Of a DNA stretch of 64,000 bases, positions 32,601 to 45,404 are shown piece by piece. Under the pieces are notes generated by a model. That model was not told the DNA's origin, did no database searches, and saw only the letters and a program-made list of their open reading frames with translations. The position numbers were made by a program, and so were the translations under genes. Source of the DNA: Atherinomorus stipes. Lineage: Eukaryota; Chordata; Actinopteri; Atheriniformes; Atherinidae. The stretch covers positions 372,001-436,000 of the forward strand of contig JALJCO010003429.1 of NCBI GenBank assembly GCA_023101725.1. The letters run 5' to 3'. The first letter of the stretch is position 1, and each line of letters begins with the position of its first letter.

Positions 32601-35600
32601 TAAAATCTTTAGCGCTAAACTATCAGGGCTCCATGACAAAGTGGGATAGTGATCAGAGAACAGTCAGTTTCCAACTCTATACACTATAATTCATAACAAA
32701 AGACCTTCTACAACAGGAACATTAACCTCCAAGCTAGCTAGTAGTCAGTACAGTAACTAGCAAACAATTGTCTTGTCTGACCTTAGCTGTTTGACCTAAA
32801 GTCATAGCTCCATGATGCAGAGAAGTTCTAGCAGAGTAAACACCAGCCTCCCATCTGTTCCATCATAAACTGACTTCCTATGATACATTCACCTAAGCTA
32901 GTTAGCTGCCATGCTGTCAGCTAACTAGCTGACTGGTAACTGCTATGAGTTTAACAGAATATATCATGCCTTCTTTAATTTACTGTAACTCTTCAATCCT
33001 TTATGCTGTTGACATGAGTCTAACGGATTCTTAAAGCTCAGAAGCTCAGCTTTGCAGTGATACATGGTACTTTAGCAGTCTCTGTGCTGTGTTGAGTTTT
33101 GAAGCAGGGAAAAAAAGAGGATCAAAGGGGGGCATGGTGGATGACTGCACTAGCAAGTAGTGAGTGTTTAGCTGTGTTTTGGTGGCGTTTTAGGCAGTGT
33201 TTAATTATTTTTCTGTATAGAGTGTTTGAATTGTTATAAAATAGAAGTATTAAGCTTTTTCTTGTTTTGACTAAGAAAAGAAAAGGCTAGCTATAAGACA
33301 TATTGTGATGGGCACAGTGTTATTTTGGAGGACAACCTCGAAAACGAGATGTCAAGGGGTTATTCCTCATGAAATAAATGAAAGGGAAAAAAAATTCTTT
33401 AACAAATTCCCTAAAAATAAGAATGTTTTGTTGCTTTTTATACATTTGTATTGCGTGTCTTCCAAACCTTAGTGTAAAATGTGAATGATCTCATATCAGG
33501 TGATATCATACAGAAAGTTGAGATGATAAGACTTTGGTGGTCTTTGCAAGGCTCACTCACCACCAGATAGGATTGATAAAAATCAGTCATCAACGTAATC
33601 TGATCTGATTGTTGTGTTAAAAACCATATGCGTTTTAATTATTAAATAATCACCGGAAAACTACATTGCTATTTTCAGTCTATGAGCCCCTGCCCATCTA
33701 AAGCAAAATGTGATAAAATATTCATGGATATTATGCTACTGCAGTTTATGTCAGATATTTTATCCCTTCACAACAACCCGCAGCTGCACAGGAATCAATC
33801 TGATACTCTTCTTCAGATACAGTAGTTTCTAATTTTCACCTAAAAGAATGAAAATAGCTATCACAAACAGAGCCAAAGTAGAGTCAAGTTTAGCTAAGCT
33901 GTGAAATAAAATTAATGGCATAAAGTTGATCAGGAAATAGTCTTGAGACAATAGTATTATCAGCTGAACACAGATACAGTCATTCATTGCCTTAATAAAT
34001 TTTTTTCTTCAAGTATCTTTTAAACCCTGATTAGTAAGACTGATGGGGCTGCAGCCATGGCTCCTCACCATTACTGGCTTCAATAAATGATCCTTCAAGA
34101 CTCCTATAAAGACCTCACATTACTTTCAGTCAGAACAGCTGGCAAAGAATATAACAATGACAGGCTGGTTATTATCTAATGGAGACTGACCTTGTGGACC
34201 TGTACCATGCAAGATGTCCTACAAATGGAACATTAAAGTATACTTTTTTTTCAGTAAGAGATATTGAGGAAAATACTGACAGCATGAGAAAGATTCACAA
34301 ATCCTTAGAGTGGCAGTCCCTTGAAGGGGATTTCTGTCAGAGAAATGAGCTTGTGAACTCCTAAATCTGAACAAAACGAAAGCAGTAAGCCTCATTTTGT
34401 TCAGTGACAGATGCCTTTTCTCTTTTCCAGTTACAAAATGAGATACACTTTTACAACTCATGAATGTGCGAATTGCTGAGAGAATACATTTACTTGCCAA
34501 ATGGACTTAGGTGGAATAGATGGAATTCAATCTTGTGCATGAACATGTGTTGATAAGAAATATGCAAAAGTTAAAATTTTGTTTAATTCGTTGCAGATAT
34601 TCCCCTGAGAAATCACTCCCTAACATTTTTATAATTGGTGTTAAGCATAAAAATTAATATTTGATATTTGAAAAACAGATGATGCAGAGAAATTAATATT
34701 TTCTCCCAAAACACTTTATATTCCATCCATTTATAATAACCGCCTGCTGCATACCTGTACTCATGCCAGGTTTACGGTGTGGCAGCTTTCAGTGTTTAAC
34801 TGATAGCAACTAATGGAGTTAGTACTTGCCGGAGAGCAAAATTAAATGATTTGACATGCAAATGCAAAATAGCTTGGCAACACATTTTTGGGTATAATGT
34901 TCTTTGCACCAGCTGGTCATTTTTAAGCCTTGGCAATGGTTTTCTATTGGCTACAGACTGGCACTGACATGGTGTGAAGCTGTGCAATTTGATTTCTTTA
35001 GTCAGGGAACTATGTAATCAGCATTGCAAATGTTAGTTTGCAAGCATAGTTAAGCTAATGAAAAATATTGTTGTAAGGAAACTGAACCATAGGCCAAATA
35101 TTTATCCTCAAAAGCTATAAAATGACCAGTGTGTCATTAAAGTAACAAGTTGTTTTAGATTGTTTATCACTTTGATGCCTATTACAAAAATAATAACTGA
35201 AGCGGAAACAAACATCCATTCATTTTCCTTCTAATCCCAATGTTATCCACTGGATTGGTATTTTGAACTATGTCAGACATCCTGCTACATGTATATAAAT
35301 ATCATTCCTGCTACCATCCTGCTAAGACCCTGTGCCCTGCCCTGTAAAGAAGGTCCCCAGGATTATCCCTAAAGACAAGGATATTTATGCTGTCTTAAAA
35401 CATCTGGGGGAAAAAAAAGTTTCTCTAGTGCATTTTAACAGTATTAATTTGTGCAGATTAATGACACTTATGTAAGGAAGGGTAAGCTTATGTAATCACT
35501 GTCATAGAGAGAGGAAAGAACAAAGAGCAGATTTCCTGGTCTCCTTTGTATATTTGATCCTAATCTGGCTGCATTATGGCTGAATGTAGAAGATTCATAT

Positions 35601-36230
35601 CACAATACCAGATCAGCTGTTAAAAATTGTGACTTAACACTTTCTGCTTTATAGATACAAAAATGTTGAGACAATTCTGGCAATTGCATGTGTGAGTAAA
35701 TTAATTATTTCCAGACAAGCTTCCTTTATGCTACGGTATTAAATTAAATATTCCCTGCAAAGATAAAGTTTAAATACAGACCAAGTAGCTTTTTGTTTCT
35801 GGTGATAGTTTCTATCCCAGCAATTAAAAAAGTGAATGGCTTGATGGATATTTAAATTAAGATTTCTGTTTGAAATCTTCAGAACATCTATGTTTCTTTT
35901 ACACACATGTGAACAGCTTGGTTCCCTCTCGTCTTTTGGTGTGATTATCCAGCAGTGAGGTTTGGTGGTATATTCAGGAACCTTGAAAACTGATAATTTA
36001 ATCAATAATCCATAGATAGACCTAACCTCTCTTTTGACCTCAGGGTGTGAAAACCAAACAGGAAATATTGGCATATTACTTGTTGAATATTTACATCCTG
36101 GACATCACATCTGTGGTTGCATCATCTGGGGTATATAAGTTTACAGTAGTTTAGCGTGACAGCCTCTGTAAAAATGTCTTCCCTTGGAAACCAAACTATT
36201 TTGAGATGAAATGGAGAAAAAATGCACATA
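29669..36230. other. Long repeat-poor interval
   Basis: About 6.5 kb without recognised transposon ends, in contrast to the rest of the window. AT-rich, with only small low-complexity patches (for example 31861-31880 and 33379-33394). Short frames on both strands show no domain or splice signals that I trust. The piece 34795-35060 is a candidate conserved non-coding element; see findings. Confidence 0.45.
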
Positions 36231-36817
36231 TTAAAGGAAGGGTTGGGGGATCCTGGAAAAATGGTTTGAGCAAGCTACATTTAAAAAAATACACCTGCCC
36301 GAAACCATGCCTCCAGATCACAGGAATGTGTGCGCCGATGGTTTGCAAGCGAAGATAACTCGATAACGCAGAGTGGATAGCTTGTTAGCTGGCTAGTAGA
36401 CAGCTGACACACCACATTTCTAAACATGATAATTCCCTCACTTCCAACTCCTGCGGTGTTAAACATCCACACTGAAAACATCAACACCCCTGACTTGATC
36501 CACATCCATTTTTATTTTGCTTTTCAGTGGATTTTTAAGGGCAAACAGCTACACAGATAACAGCAACGAGCATTCACACGCAGGCGGGTAAGGGGGTGAG
36601 GGAGAGACAAACAGCTTTTGAGTTTGATAGACATATCATCATTCCATCAATAAGGATGGGCTGTTCAAGATAATTGGATGATTTTTTTCAGGTGACTAAA
36701 TTTTTTTATTTTTGTGTCGGAACATTTCATTAATTGGCTGCAATCGGGATGTGAAGGAGATTTTAAGCAATATAGTAAAAAAATGCTCCTGGAAAACATC
36801 ATCCACTGTGCCTTTAA
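36231..36817. mobile_element. TTAA-type element
   Basis: TTAA at 36231-36234 and 36814-36817. The ends start TTAAAGGAAGGGTTGG and, reversed, TTAAAGGCACAGTGGA; inside them GATCCTGGA and GATGTTTTCCAGGA-type segments correspond less exactly. A 587-bp non-coding interior. The weaker terminal match makes this less certain than the other TTAA elements. Confidence 0.55.
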
Positions 36818-39800
36818 CTCAATATAGTGAATAGGAGCAGAAATAAAGTAGGGTGATTGCTATGTCATCGAAGCAATTGAAATAAATAACCTATTTCAGG
36901 AAATCTGCTTATTTTGTGTATTTAATGTAGCTTCCGTACTTTTCATGAACAGAAGAATAACCTGGTTATTTATGTGGACTTGTCAGAGAACACATCCACT
37001 GTATGTGACACAGAGAACCAAGTTCTTGTCTTAGGCCAGCCACCAGAGCTGAAATTTTAAAATGTTTGTAAAAAATTGTTCTGACAGAAAACACACAAGA
37101 TCAAACCTCCCAAAGTCCACACCCAGTATAGCATGAGAGTAAATTCATATACACAAATTCCCACATTTTTTTTTTGATTATTATTTTTTCTGTTTCTGCT
37201 GAATTAATGACTGAAAATCAGTCCACTAGGATTCCATGCCAATACAGCAGAATACCTTGAAGTTTTTTTGTTCGTATTTTTCCTCTTGACCAGCACCACC
37301 GTGTGACATTAGATATACCTGTACTTGGCTCAATGACTCCATTCTCCTACTGAGCTTATACTGGTGTAGATGGGTTTCCTAATTACAAACATTGGCAGTT
37401 GCACGTGCAACCGAGGGGGCAAGAAGCCTGGGCGGCCAAATCCACACTCTCATCTATCATAAAAAGTAAAGTTAGTTAATGAAACAATCAGAGATCATCG
37501 TTTGGAAAATTATATTGTATAAAACTGTATTTTGATGATGAATGATGATGCAACGTGGAGGAACATCATAAAGATTCTGGTAGGTCTGGACAAAGTCCAA
37601 GCAGAACTCTTCAAAACCATGGAGGGGGGGGGGATTTAAACAAAGTAATGACTAAGTAAACAGGCATCCCCAAAACTTGACAGACTTTAATAATCAAGAG
37701 TGATGCATTGATGCAAGGTAAGTAGTTTTACAGTTTTACGGCGCTGCTGACGGTTTTACAATCACACAATAAACCTCTCCCCGTAATTATGCCAATCTTG
37801 TAAAGCTGACCCCCATACATTTTAAGCAACACACCGAGCACACATACACCATTTCCTTTCCTGTTGTGCACTTAAGAGCATGTAACCTCTTTACACAGCA
37901 ACACACACCATTAGTTACAGTTCAGTTGTTATTGACATCTGAGTGACCACATCTTTCCAGTTCTCCTGTAACAAGTAGCCCGGGGGTTCAATAACAGGTC
38001 ATCCAAAGAACTGGATTACATCACCCTCTTCTGTATCTTCAGTGTGTGTGTTGTGAATTGAGCATTCAGCGTTATACCGTAGGTTTCTTTGTGTTTACAT
38101 GTGGCACTTGTATGAGCAAGAGGGAGGTCAGAGAGAAAGCAAATAAGAGAGTGATTGATTTTATTTGACATCGTGTAAATGAAACATAAATCAAATGAGC
38201 GAAGGTAGGAGAGCAGGGATCGAACTAATAACTTCCCCCAACTTGGCTGATTTCAGTCTCGCTCTTTAGATCTCTAAAATACAGACTCATTGTTAAAACT
38301 TTTGGTTGGAATTAAACTATTACTCCCAGGGGTGTCTTTGTTCTAATTAATTTAAAAAGCACTAAAAGATGCACCCACTCAGTGTTGTGCCTGCACATGT
38401 CCAAAAATGAAAAAAATGTGGTTTCTTATTGTAGGATTGGCATCAATCAAGAATTAATGTTACAGAAGCTAGATTTTGTAAATACAGTTCACTATATCAG
38501 AATAAACTAATGTGTTGGACAGCCACGAAAGTTGCTGAAGTAAATAGTTTCACACCAACTTTAAAAGAAAACCTGGTCATTTTAAGCAGGATCAGATGAT
38601 AATTATCCTTTATCACCTGTAATATTTTAGCAAAAAAAAGAAATTAAAAGAAAATACAAGAAGGAATGCATCTGTTGAGGTTTACACACTTTGAAACTGT
38701 CATGAACTGTTTAGCTCAGGGCTCCAGTCTTTAAAGGCCACTGTCTTGTGGGTTTTAAATGTTTCCCTGCTTCAACACCTGACTCGAATAAATAACTGTT
38801 GAGAAGAGAGGAGAAGACAAGAGGCCCACCCAGATAGACTGTGTCCATCTACCGTCTGACTTCATGGTCAGACCTAGTGTTGTTGCAGTGGAGATCGGTC
38901 TTTTAGGTTCTCGGTCTACGTGACAATGTGTATAATTGCATTGATTCTCTTCGTCTTGATCCTATTGTCTTGGTGAATAATTTTTTAATCGAGACTTGCA
39001 ACAACACTGCTAATCGGTTTTTTGTTCATTAAGTCTCAAGTAGACTGTTATGTTTGGAAAAAAATTCATCTGTAAAAACAGCGAATGAGACCTTAAAACC
39101 TTCGTTAGTGGATTCGGGTCTCCTGCAAGCTGAAGTTTGACCAAGCGCCTTCTAGCTCACACCTGCAGAGATGCGCGAGACGACAGGTGGAGAGCGGCTG
39201 TGAGAACTTATGGTCATGCTGATATGGTCCCATTGTTATACCATAGCAGTACCGAGGCCTGGACCATGACCTCAGTATTTACAACAAATTAACCAAAAAA
39301 CCCTGAAGCTCAAAAGCATTTACCCGAAGCTAAGACGAAAACTAAGCAGATTGATACTGAAATAGTGATTCTTCCCCAAGCGTAAGCCACCTGTATTGGA
39401 CTTGAACTGATTCTCAAGCTAAATCTGATTTCACAATTTATTATCAGTCCGCTGCAGACCTGAGACCTAACTAAAGTACAAACTAGGTTTTAACTGCTAG
39501 CCACCAGCCAGGTACACTGCGCATCTGGTCTGTCACCGATCAGTGATCAATCATCCACAAAGGATACACCGTTATTTTCTTCAATTATTTGTAATTATTT
39601 CATCAGGATTAAATAACATCTTAAATGAACAGTGAATTCAAGAACCATCGTTTTAAACTTTGACTTCTGGGCTTCACTCTTTTCCAGTGGAGTTTGCCCC
39701 ATTGGATGTTTGGCCTGCCATGAAGCCAAACAAGCCTAAAACCTGTCTTATATCTAATCTGAATCAGGTGTGTTGAATCATCTGAGAAATCTCAGATGAT

Positions 39801-40975
39801 ATGCTGACCTTATATAGGCCTACAGATAGGAGGAGCCTCTGGCTATAGCTGCTTGTCATTGGTTCTAAAACAGACACTGAGATTAAAAAGAGACCAAATG
39901 ACAGAAAATAAGAAGAGATTTCTGTCAACTTGGCAATAGTTAAAATTGATGTTCAGGATAAAATTTATTAGTTTCTAGTTTATTTAATTCATAGTGCTGC
40001 TTTCAAAACAACAGAACACACGATTAATTTTTGCTGTGATATTTGTTTAAAAGGTAACTTTAAAAACCCACACTGAGTCCAGATTTTATAACCATGAACC
40101 TCATTGCAAAAGCATTTATTATAAAACAACAAAAAGGACAACCTCGTGGTAGCAGAAACTGCTCACATACAGGAACAAAAACCTCAGCTTCCTGTACTGT
40201 AAATCTGCTTCCACTGTACATTCCTAATCAGCATGGATGCAGACATTTTTTCTCCATCTCTAGACACAGTATTACACTGGAGCACAAATGGCAAACAGGT
40301 ATCATTCTACACACATCACCTTCTCAATTCTTCTCATCAGAGCTTATTTTGTCAAAAAGGATGCTGTCACAGCAGTGGGCCTTTAAAAGGAAGAGATTTC
40401 TTTTCTATTGAAGCCTAGTGGCATTGAAGAATGATGTGTTGCTTCTATCCTGTCTACTTCATTGTGACATGATGAGTGCTCACCCAGTAAATACCGCTAA
40501 AGAATAAAACCTACACAGACACATACGGAAAACACTAGAAAAGGAGACATGTGCACGAGTTGTGTTTACACGTGACTTGTGTTTTATTATGTGAATGACT
40601 TGCATGTATGCAGGTGTTCTTTTCAATGCATATTTTAAAGAGAACTGAGCCCTAACAGACTGATGGCAACTCCAGAGGAGGATAAATCCTGCTTATACTA
40701 AAGCTGTATAAGTTAACTCTCTCCCTTTGTCCTGCACAGCTTGAAGCTCCACTCAGTTTTTCAGTCGTATTTATTTTGTGTCTTTTAGGGTTTTCTGTAG
40801 TATCACTTTTAGATTTTCTTAATTTTCATCAGTTATCATTTAATTGACAATGATGTAAAGGCTTGCCATCCACTGCAGGAGGTATGATTTAACTCCCAGT
40901 TCCTGTAAACTCACCTGACAGCAGAAATGGTTGGAAAACAAGGCAACAACAGGTTGTCATTTCCTTGTAACAGCT
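36818..40975. other. Unassigned sequence
   Basis: About 4.2 kb with no well-supported element. A fragment at about 38715-38800 (GCTCCAGTCTTTAAAGGCC, CAACACCTGACTCGAATAAA) resembles the left half of the short palindromic MITE family, and 39750-39785 (AATCTGAATCAGGTGTGTTG) its right half. A G-run of ten lies at about 37624-37633. No credible exon. Confidence 0.4.
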
Positions 40976-40983
40976 TCTATGTG

Positions 40984-41888
40984 CAGTGGCATCGGCAGCT
41001 GATTTTCCTGGGGCTTCAGCCCCGGATGTTTTGAGTCTAGCCCCGGGTATGAATTTACTGTTTAACCACCTTTTCCTGAAAAAAAACATCCGATGAAAAT
41101 CAAAAGAAAAGCAGAAAAGCAACAGGTAAGACATCACAGTGTTGACTCTTTTTTCTTGTTAAAAACAACATGAAAAAGTCTACATGAAATCCCCCAACAT
41201 AAAACATGAGGCTGAGGTTAGCAGCAAGTCTTTTCCTAGCTTCTGTTTCGATTTTGGCTTAAAGGGCAATTCCACTCAAATAATTTTCTACTGACAACAT
41301 TTAACGAGGTCCTTTGTAAAACGTACAACATGTGGACTTTTCAAACTGGACTCAGATGTTCTTTAGGGACTGTAGGTTAATTAAAGCACAGTTTCTGATT
41401 TGTGAAACCTATAATAGAAAAATTAGGAGAAAATGAGAACAAATGAGGAGAAGAAAACAAATGAGTTGGAGAAAAGGAGAACAAGTGATGAGGAGAAGAG
41501 AATAAATAGGAGAGTGGAGAACAAATTAGGAGGAAAAAGAAGAGCAAATAATGAAAAGTAGAGCAGGTGAGAAGAGAACATGATGATGAGGAGGGTCAGT
41601 GATGAGTCAAAGAGAAGACAAAAGGTGAATATTGTATGAACTGTTATGCATGAGTGCAGCACATGTGTTTTAGCAATAAAATGGTCAACATTTCATCGTT
41701 GCTTTTGTGGTTTATTAATTTTTTTAATAAAATGACAATTTATCCACTCCATTATGTCTATTGTTGTCTTCTAAAAGACATTTTTGTTGCAAAAGACAAG
41801 AGAAAAGCTTGTCTAATTTTTTCAAATTTACACCTGGTGCGACTCCAGGCTAAGCCCAGGTTGTCCTTAAAGGCTGGAGACGCCCCTG
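40984..41888. mobile_element. hAT-type element with purine-rich interior
   Basis: The left end CAGTGGCATCGGCAGCTG and the right end, reversed CAGGGGCGTCTCCAGCCT, match in the pattern CAGKGGCRTCKSCAG. Flanks TCTATGTG (40976-40983) and CCTATGTG (41889-41896) agree at seven of eight bases, as for hAT. Subterminal GGGGCTTCAGCCCCGG forms a small palindrome. The middle (41410-41600) is a degenerate GAGAA/GAACAAATGAG purine array; its minus-strand frame is an artefact of composition. No transposase recognised in the 905 bp. Confidence 0.75.
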
Positions 41889-41896
41889 CCTATGTG

Positions 41897-42716
41897 GACA
41901 CAAAAAACATTTATACTTGACAATGTTCAATTTAAACACTGCTTGAATTTAATATAATAGTGAACCACTGCAGCTGCACACCAGAATATCATCAGCATTA
42001 TATGAGACACTGAGGTCCAGCGTAGACATCATTTATTACAGGAGAAAATTCCACCTTCAATTTACAGCTTTTGCAACAGATGTTATGTGACAAGTAATTG
42101 AATAGAGTACTTTGACATTTTGCAGGAATATGCGTATTTGGTGTCTGGCCAGAAATCAGATGAAATCATTGTTACTTGGGAGCAACAGGCAGTCAATTAG
42201 ATTAGCTCGGCACAGACCCATGGGGGGAAAAAGAAAACTGGTTCTGTCCACAGGTAACAAATTCAATCTATCCGAAAATCTAAAACTAAGTAATTATCAC
42301 TGTGGGTTGCCTGGCAACTTCATAGTGGACACTGTTTTTAGCCATGAAATATAGTTTTTACTGTAACAACCAGAGCAGGTCGCTTATTTGTTTTGGTGGA
42401 TAGAGAACTGGAGTCTTTGGTGACCATTTTACTCTCTGTGTTGTTTTAATTTAATTTCAGTTAAGATTTAAAATCTTCTTCTATTCTCCTAACTGTTAAT
42501 TTTGGCCAGATCCTCATGTCATTTCCACATGGAAACACATTATATGTTCGACATCTATTCTCATATAGTGATGCACTGTACATGATGATGCATGCACATC
42601 ACACCCTACTGATTTGCTTGTATATAAGCAGAAAGAAGGTTGATGAACAGATTTGAACTTTGAAATGGCAGGGTTAGTGTTCACATTCATGCAGCCATCT
42701 CGTCATTTTTAGCGTT
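41897..42716. other. Unassigned sequence with a possible conserved block
   Basis: No transposon ends. 42110-42350 is non-repetitive and includes GTCAATTAGATTAGC and AAGTAATTATCA homeobox-like sites; listed as a candidate conserved non-coding element. Confidence 0.4.
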
Positions 42717-42719
42717 TAA

Positions 42720-43294
42720 CCCCAGCTTTACATTGGGTCTGTAGGCGCAGAGATGCATAGCGCAATGGCGTTGCTCCGACCTACACGGCGCGAGCATATA
42801 CAGTGTGCATTGAGCGCCCGTGAGCGCACCAGATGTTGCCAGATCTGTGACATCACAGAATCACGGAGGGGATTGCAAGATCGCCTGTGATTCTTATCCA
42901 AGTGGTTAATTTTGTCCACGTTTGTGTTTGATTGTTTCTTATTTCTCTGAAACCTTGTGTCCACGGAGTTGATGTCTTGTTCAGATCATTCAGCAGTTAA
43001 ATAACTGCACGGTGGCTTTTGTTTAGGAAGTTACCAGATGTTTTACACTGAATACCGTGTCTCACCTCCTGTCTGGTCCGATCTGAACTATTGAAATTTA
43101 CACAATGTCGGTGCATGCTCCGTCAAAAATAGAGCTGGCGCGTATCTGTAGCGCAGTGGCGCAACATAACGGAGCGACAACGGACCACCACTCGCTGTGG
43201 CGTGCCCAATGTAAATCAAAAAATTGACTACAACGGGCGCGATTTGGTGCGCATGGTTTGGTGGTGCGGTCACGGACCCGGTGTAAAGCTGGGG
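42720..43294. mobile_element. PIF/Harbinger-like MITE, TAA duplication
   Basis: Ends CCCCAGCTTTACATTGGGTC and, reversed, CCCCAGCTTTACACCGGGTC agree at 18 of 20 bases. TAA flanks both sides (42717-42719, 43295-43297), the three-base duplication of Harbinger-type elements. The 575-bp interior is CpG-rich, with GCGCA motifs repeated toward both ends. The minus-strand frames inside (43088-43429) run through the terminal repeat and are not genes. Confidence 0.75.
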
Positions 43295-43297
43295 TAA

Positions 43298-43561
43298 TAT
43301 GTGACAGTGGGTACAAGTTTTTATCACCTGGGCAACCAAGCAACTAGCCATGTGGTCAGAGTTTTCTTTCCATTTCAAACAGACGATAAGGCGGGGCATT
43401 AACCATGCCCTGTTCGGATATAATGGCAAAATGCTCCTTTAAACAACATGGCTAGAACGTACTAAAGAGAGTAGCTTTAAAATGTTCCAACTTGATAAAT
43501 TGTGTTGATACTTGGCCTTCACTTTAGTAGATAACTTTGAAAATAACTATACTGTAATTCC
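43298..43561. other. Short spacer
   Basis: A CTCCTTTAAAC segment near 43433 looks like an isolated TTAA-element end, but no partner was found. Nothing else recognised. Confidence 0.35.
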
Positions 43562-44875
43562 TTAAAGGTAGAGTCCGAAGTCCCTCCAGCGTTTCTGTTT
43601 GCAAACAGTATTCAAACTTAGCGCTCCTCCCTCTCAGGATAATGGCCGCCTCGTTCTAGCTAACCTATTCAGCTTCAAGCTTCTCCTTCAGAGCTCAGAA
43701 GTGGGTACAAGCCAAACTATGATTAACCCTGGTTTTCCAAAGTGCATTATCTGAAGCTCTTACCTTTTCTTTGGCGCATCCACGGTGTTTCCTTCTTTCT
43801 TTCTTTCTTTTTCCTTCAAGAATTCAAGTGACTGGCATCTGCTCCAATCATGAGCTTATTTCCACACAGCATCATGCTCTTAGCTCTGTCATTGGCTGCC
43901 CATATAAACAGAAATCTCCACCCAGAAACGTCCCGAACACAAGAAAACAAAGCTAAAGAGCAAATTACAGGCAGGGGGAGAGAGAGATGCATTCAAACGC
44001 GCCACGGCACGCAAGTAGAGACCCAAAGGCGCAGTTTAAGACGGATTTCCATAAGGGATTATAACGCTACCGGGAGATTCCCGGGTTTTTAAATTCTCTT
44101 TTCCGGGCCATGATAACGACAGCCGTTTCTGTTCTGTTATACTGTTTAAATCGGATAAACTCAAAAAATATAAATTTATTATTAAAAAAGAAGAATAAAA
44201 AAAAAGGTGGAAAAAAGGGAGGTGGGGGAGGAGGGAATTTAAAAATAAAAAAAAATTTTTTGGGGGCAGGGGGGGGAAATCCAGCATATAATAACAGTAA
44301 GAAGAAGCGGAGGGTATTACAACGTGCAAAATAAAAACAAAAAAAAAAAAAAATGGAATCTCTTCCAAAAGGGGAGGGAAAGGAAGAAGAAAAGAGAAGA
44401 GAAGGGTATTGGCAGGCAGGAAAAGATAGGATAAATAACTGCTAACAGGCAGGCGCGGCCACAAACAAACGAGGACGTTTTATTATAAATTGGCCTTCAC
44501 GCGGCGAATCAGCGTAATCCACTCTTCCTCACATCACTTCTGGAAAGAAAATGGAGATTTCAAAAAAAAAAAGTGGGGGGGGAAAGGGGGAGGTAATGAG
44601 TGAGACGCTAGGGCGGAAAAAAAAAGAAGAAAAAACTCTGGCCCCGAAGGAAAGGGGAGGGACAGAGGGATATAAAAAAAATACTCCAATGAGAGGGGGG
44701 GCGAAGGAGAAGAAATTTGCCCCCCAGCGATGATGCCATATAGAAAAAAATAATAAATAAAAAAAAAAACGAGGAGGGGGGGAAAGGCAGGAGAGAAAGA
44801 AACAGAGGAGGAGCCGCTTGCACAAGTGTAACGCTTATTTTCAGGGGGGGAACGTCGGACTTAGCCTACCTTTAA
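43562..44875. mobile_element. TTAA-type element interrupted by a foldback copy
   Basis: TTAA at 43562-43565 and 44872-44875. The left end TTAAAGGTAGAGTCCGAAG is mirrored by the right, reversed TTAAAGGTAGGCTAAGTCCG. The left 490 bp is clean and includes a TTTC microsatellite (about 43793-43812). From about 44056 the sequence becomes a copy of the 3341-4485 foldback element, so this TTAA element was its landing site. Confidence 0.6.
44056..44850. mobile_element. Second foldback copy, sequence garbled
   Basis: 44056-44165 matches the end of the 3341-4485 element (GGGATTATAACGCTACCGGG, GGGCCATGATAACGACAGCC, CTGTTATACTGTTTAAATCG). 44434-44540 matches its spacer module inverted (GCCACAAACAAACG, TTTTATTATAAA, GCGGCGAATC). 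Between and after these, about 44165-44430 and 44545-44820, the expected arms are replaced by A/G-only runs with long homopolymers. That pattern looks like failed base-calling or gap filling across a hairpin rather than mutation. The exact right border cannot be read. Confidence 0.6.
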
Positions 44876-45404
44876 TTTGTTAAGGTGTCTCCTATGGACA
44901 CTATTGCACTTTGTTTAATATTTAGCAGTCAACTAACACTTTCATTTGTCAACCATCTAAAGCAAGTAGCTACGAATGCATCTCCAGGCATTTTCTACAA
45001 AATCTCCCACTAAAGCTCCCTCTGTCCTTTATGCATAATAGGAGGTCTCTTTTCTTTTATCCAGCAATGTAGTCTTGGCTGCAACAAATGACATGATTAA
45101 CTTCAATCCCGCTGAACGATCCATACTTCCTTTGTTGTGGTAAGACCTCTTCCTGCTGGCAAAAGCTTTCCCCTCCATTTAAGCAGCAAACTCCTCCCCT
45201 GTCCATCAACACTTCTCCCTGTGCCATTGCCCAGCTGAATGCAAAGGAATGGACTTACAGTACTGTTTCTTTTTTAACATGGACAAACACACCTGCTACA
45301 GATTTTCTTGTTAAGTTGTGCCTGTTTGTCAAGTATTCCCCATCTTGAGTCCTTGTACACAGCAGAGTCACGAGGTATGAGAGCAGAAGCATCAAAAAAT
45401 GTCA
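44876..45404. other. Unassigned sequence
   Basis: No recognised feature. Confidence 0.4.

Noticed and set aside
44036..44825. Several 60-142 codon frames
   Set aside because: They cross A/G homopolymer noise that looks like an assembly fault.
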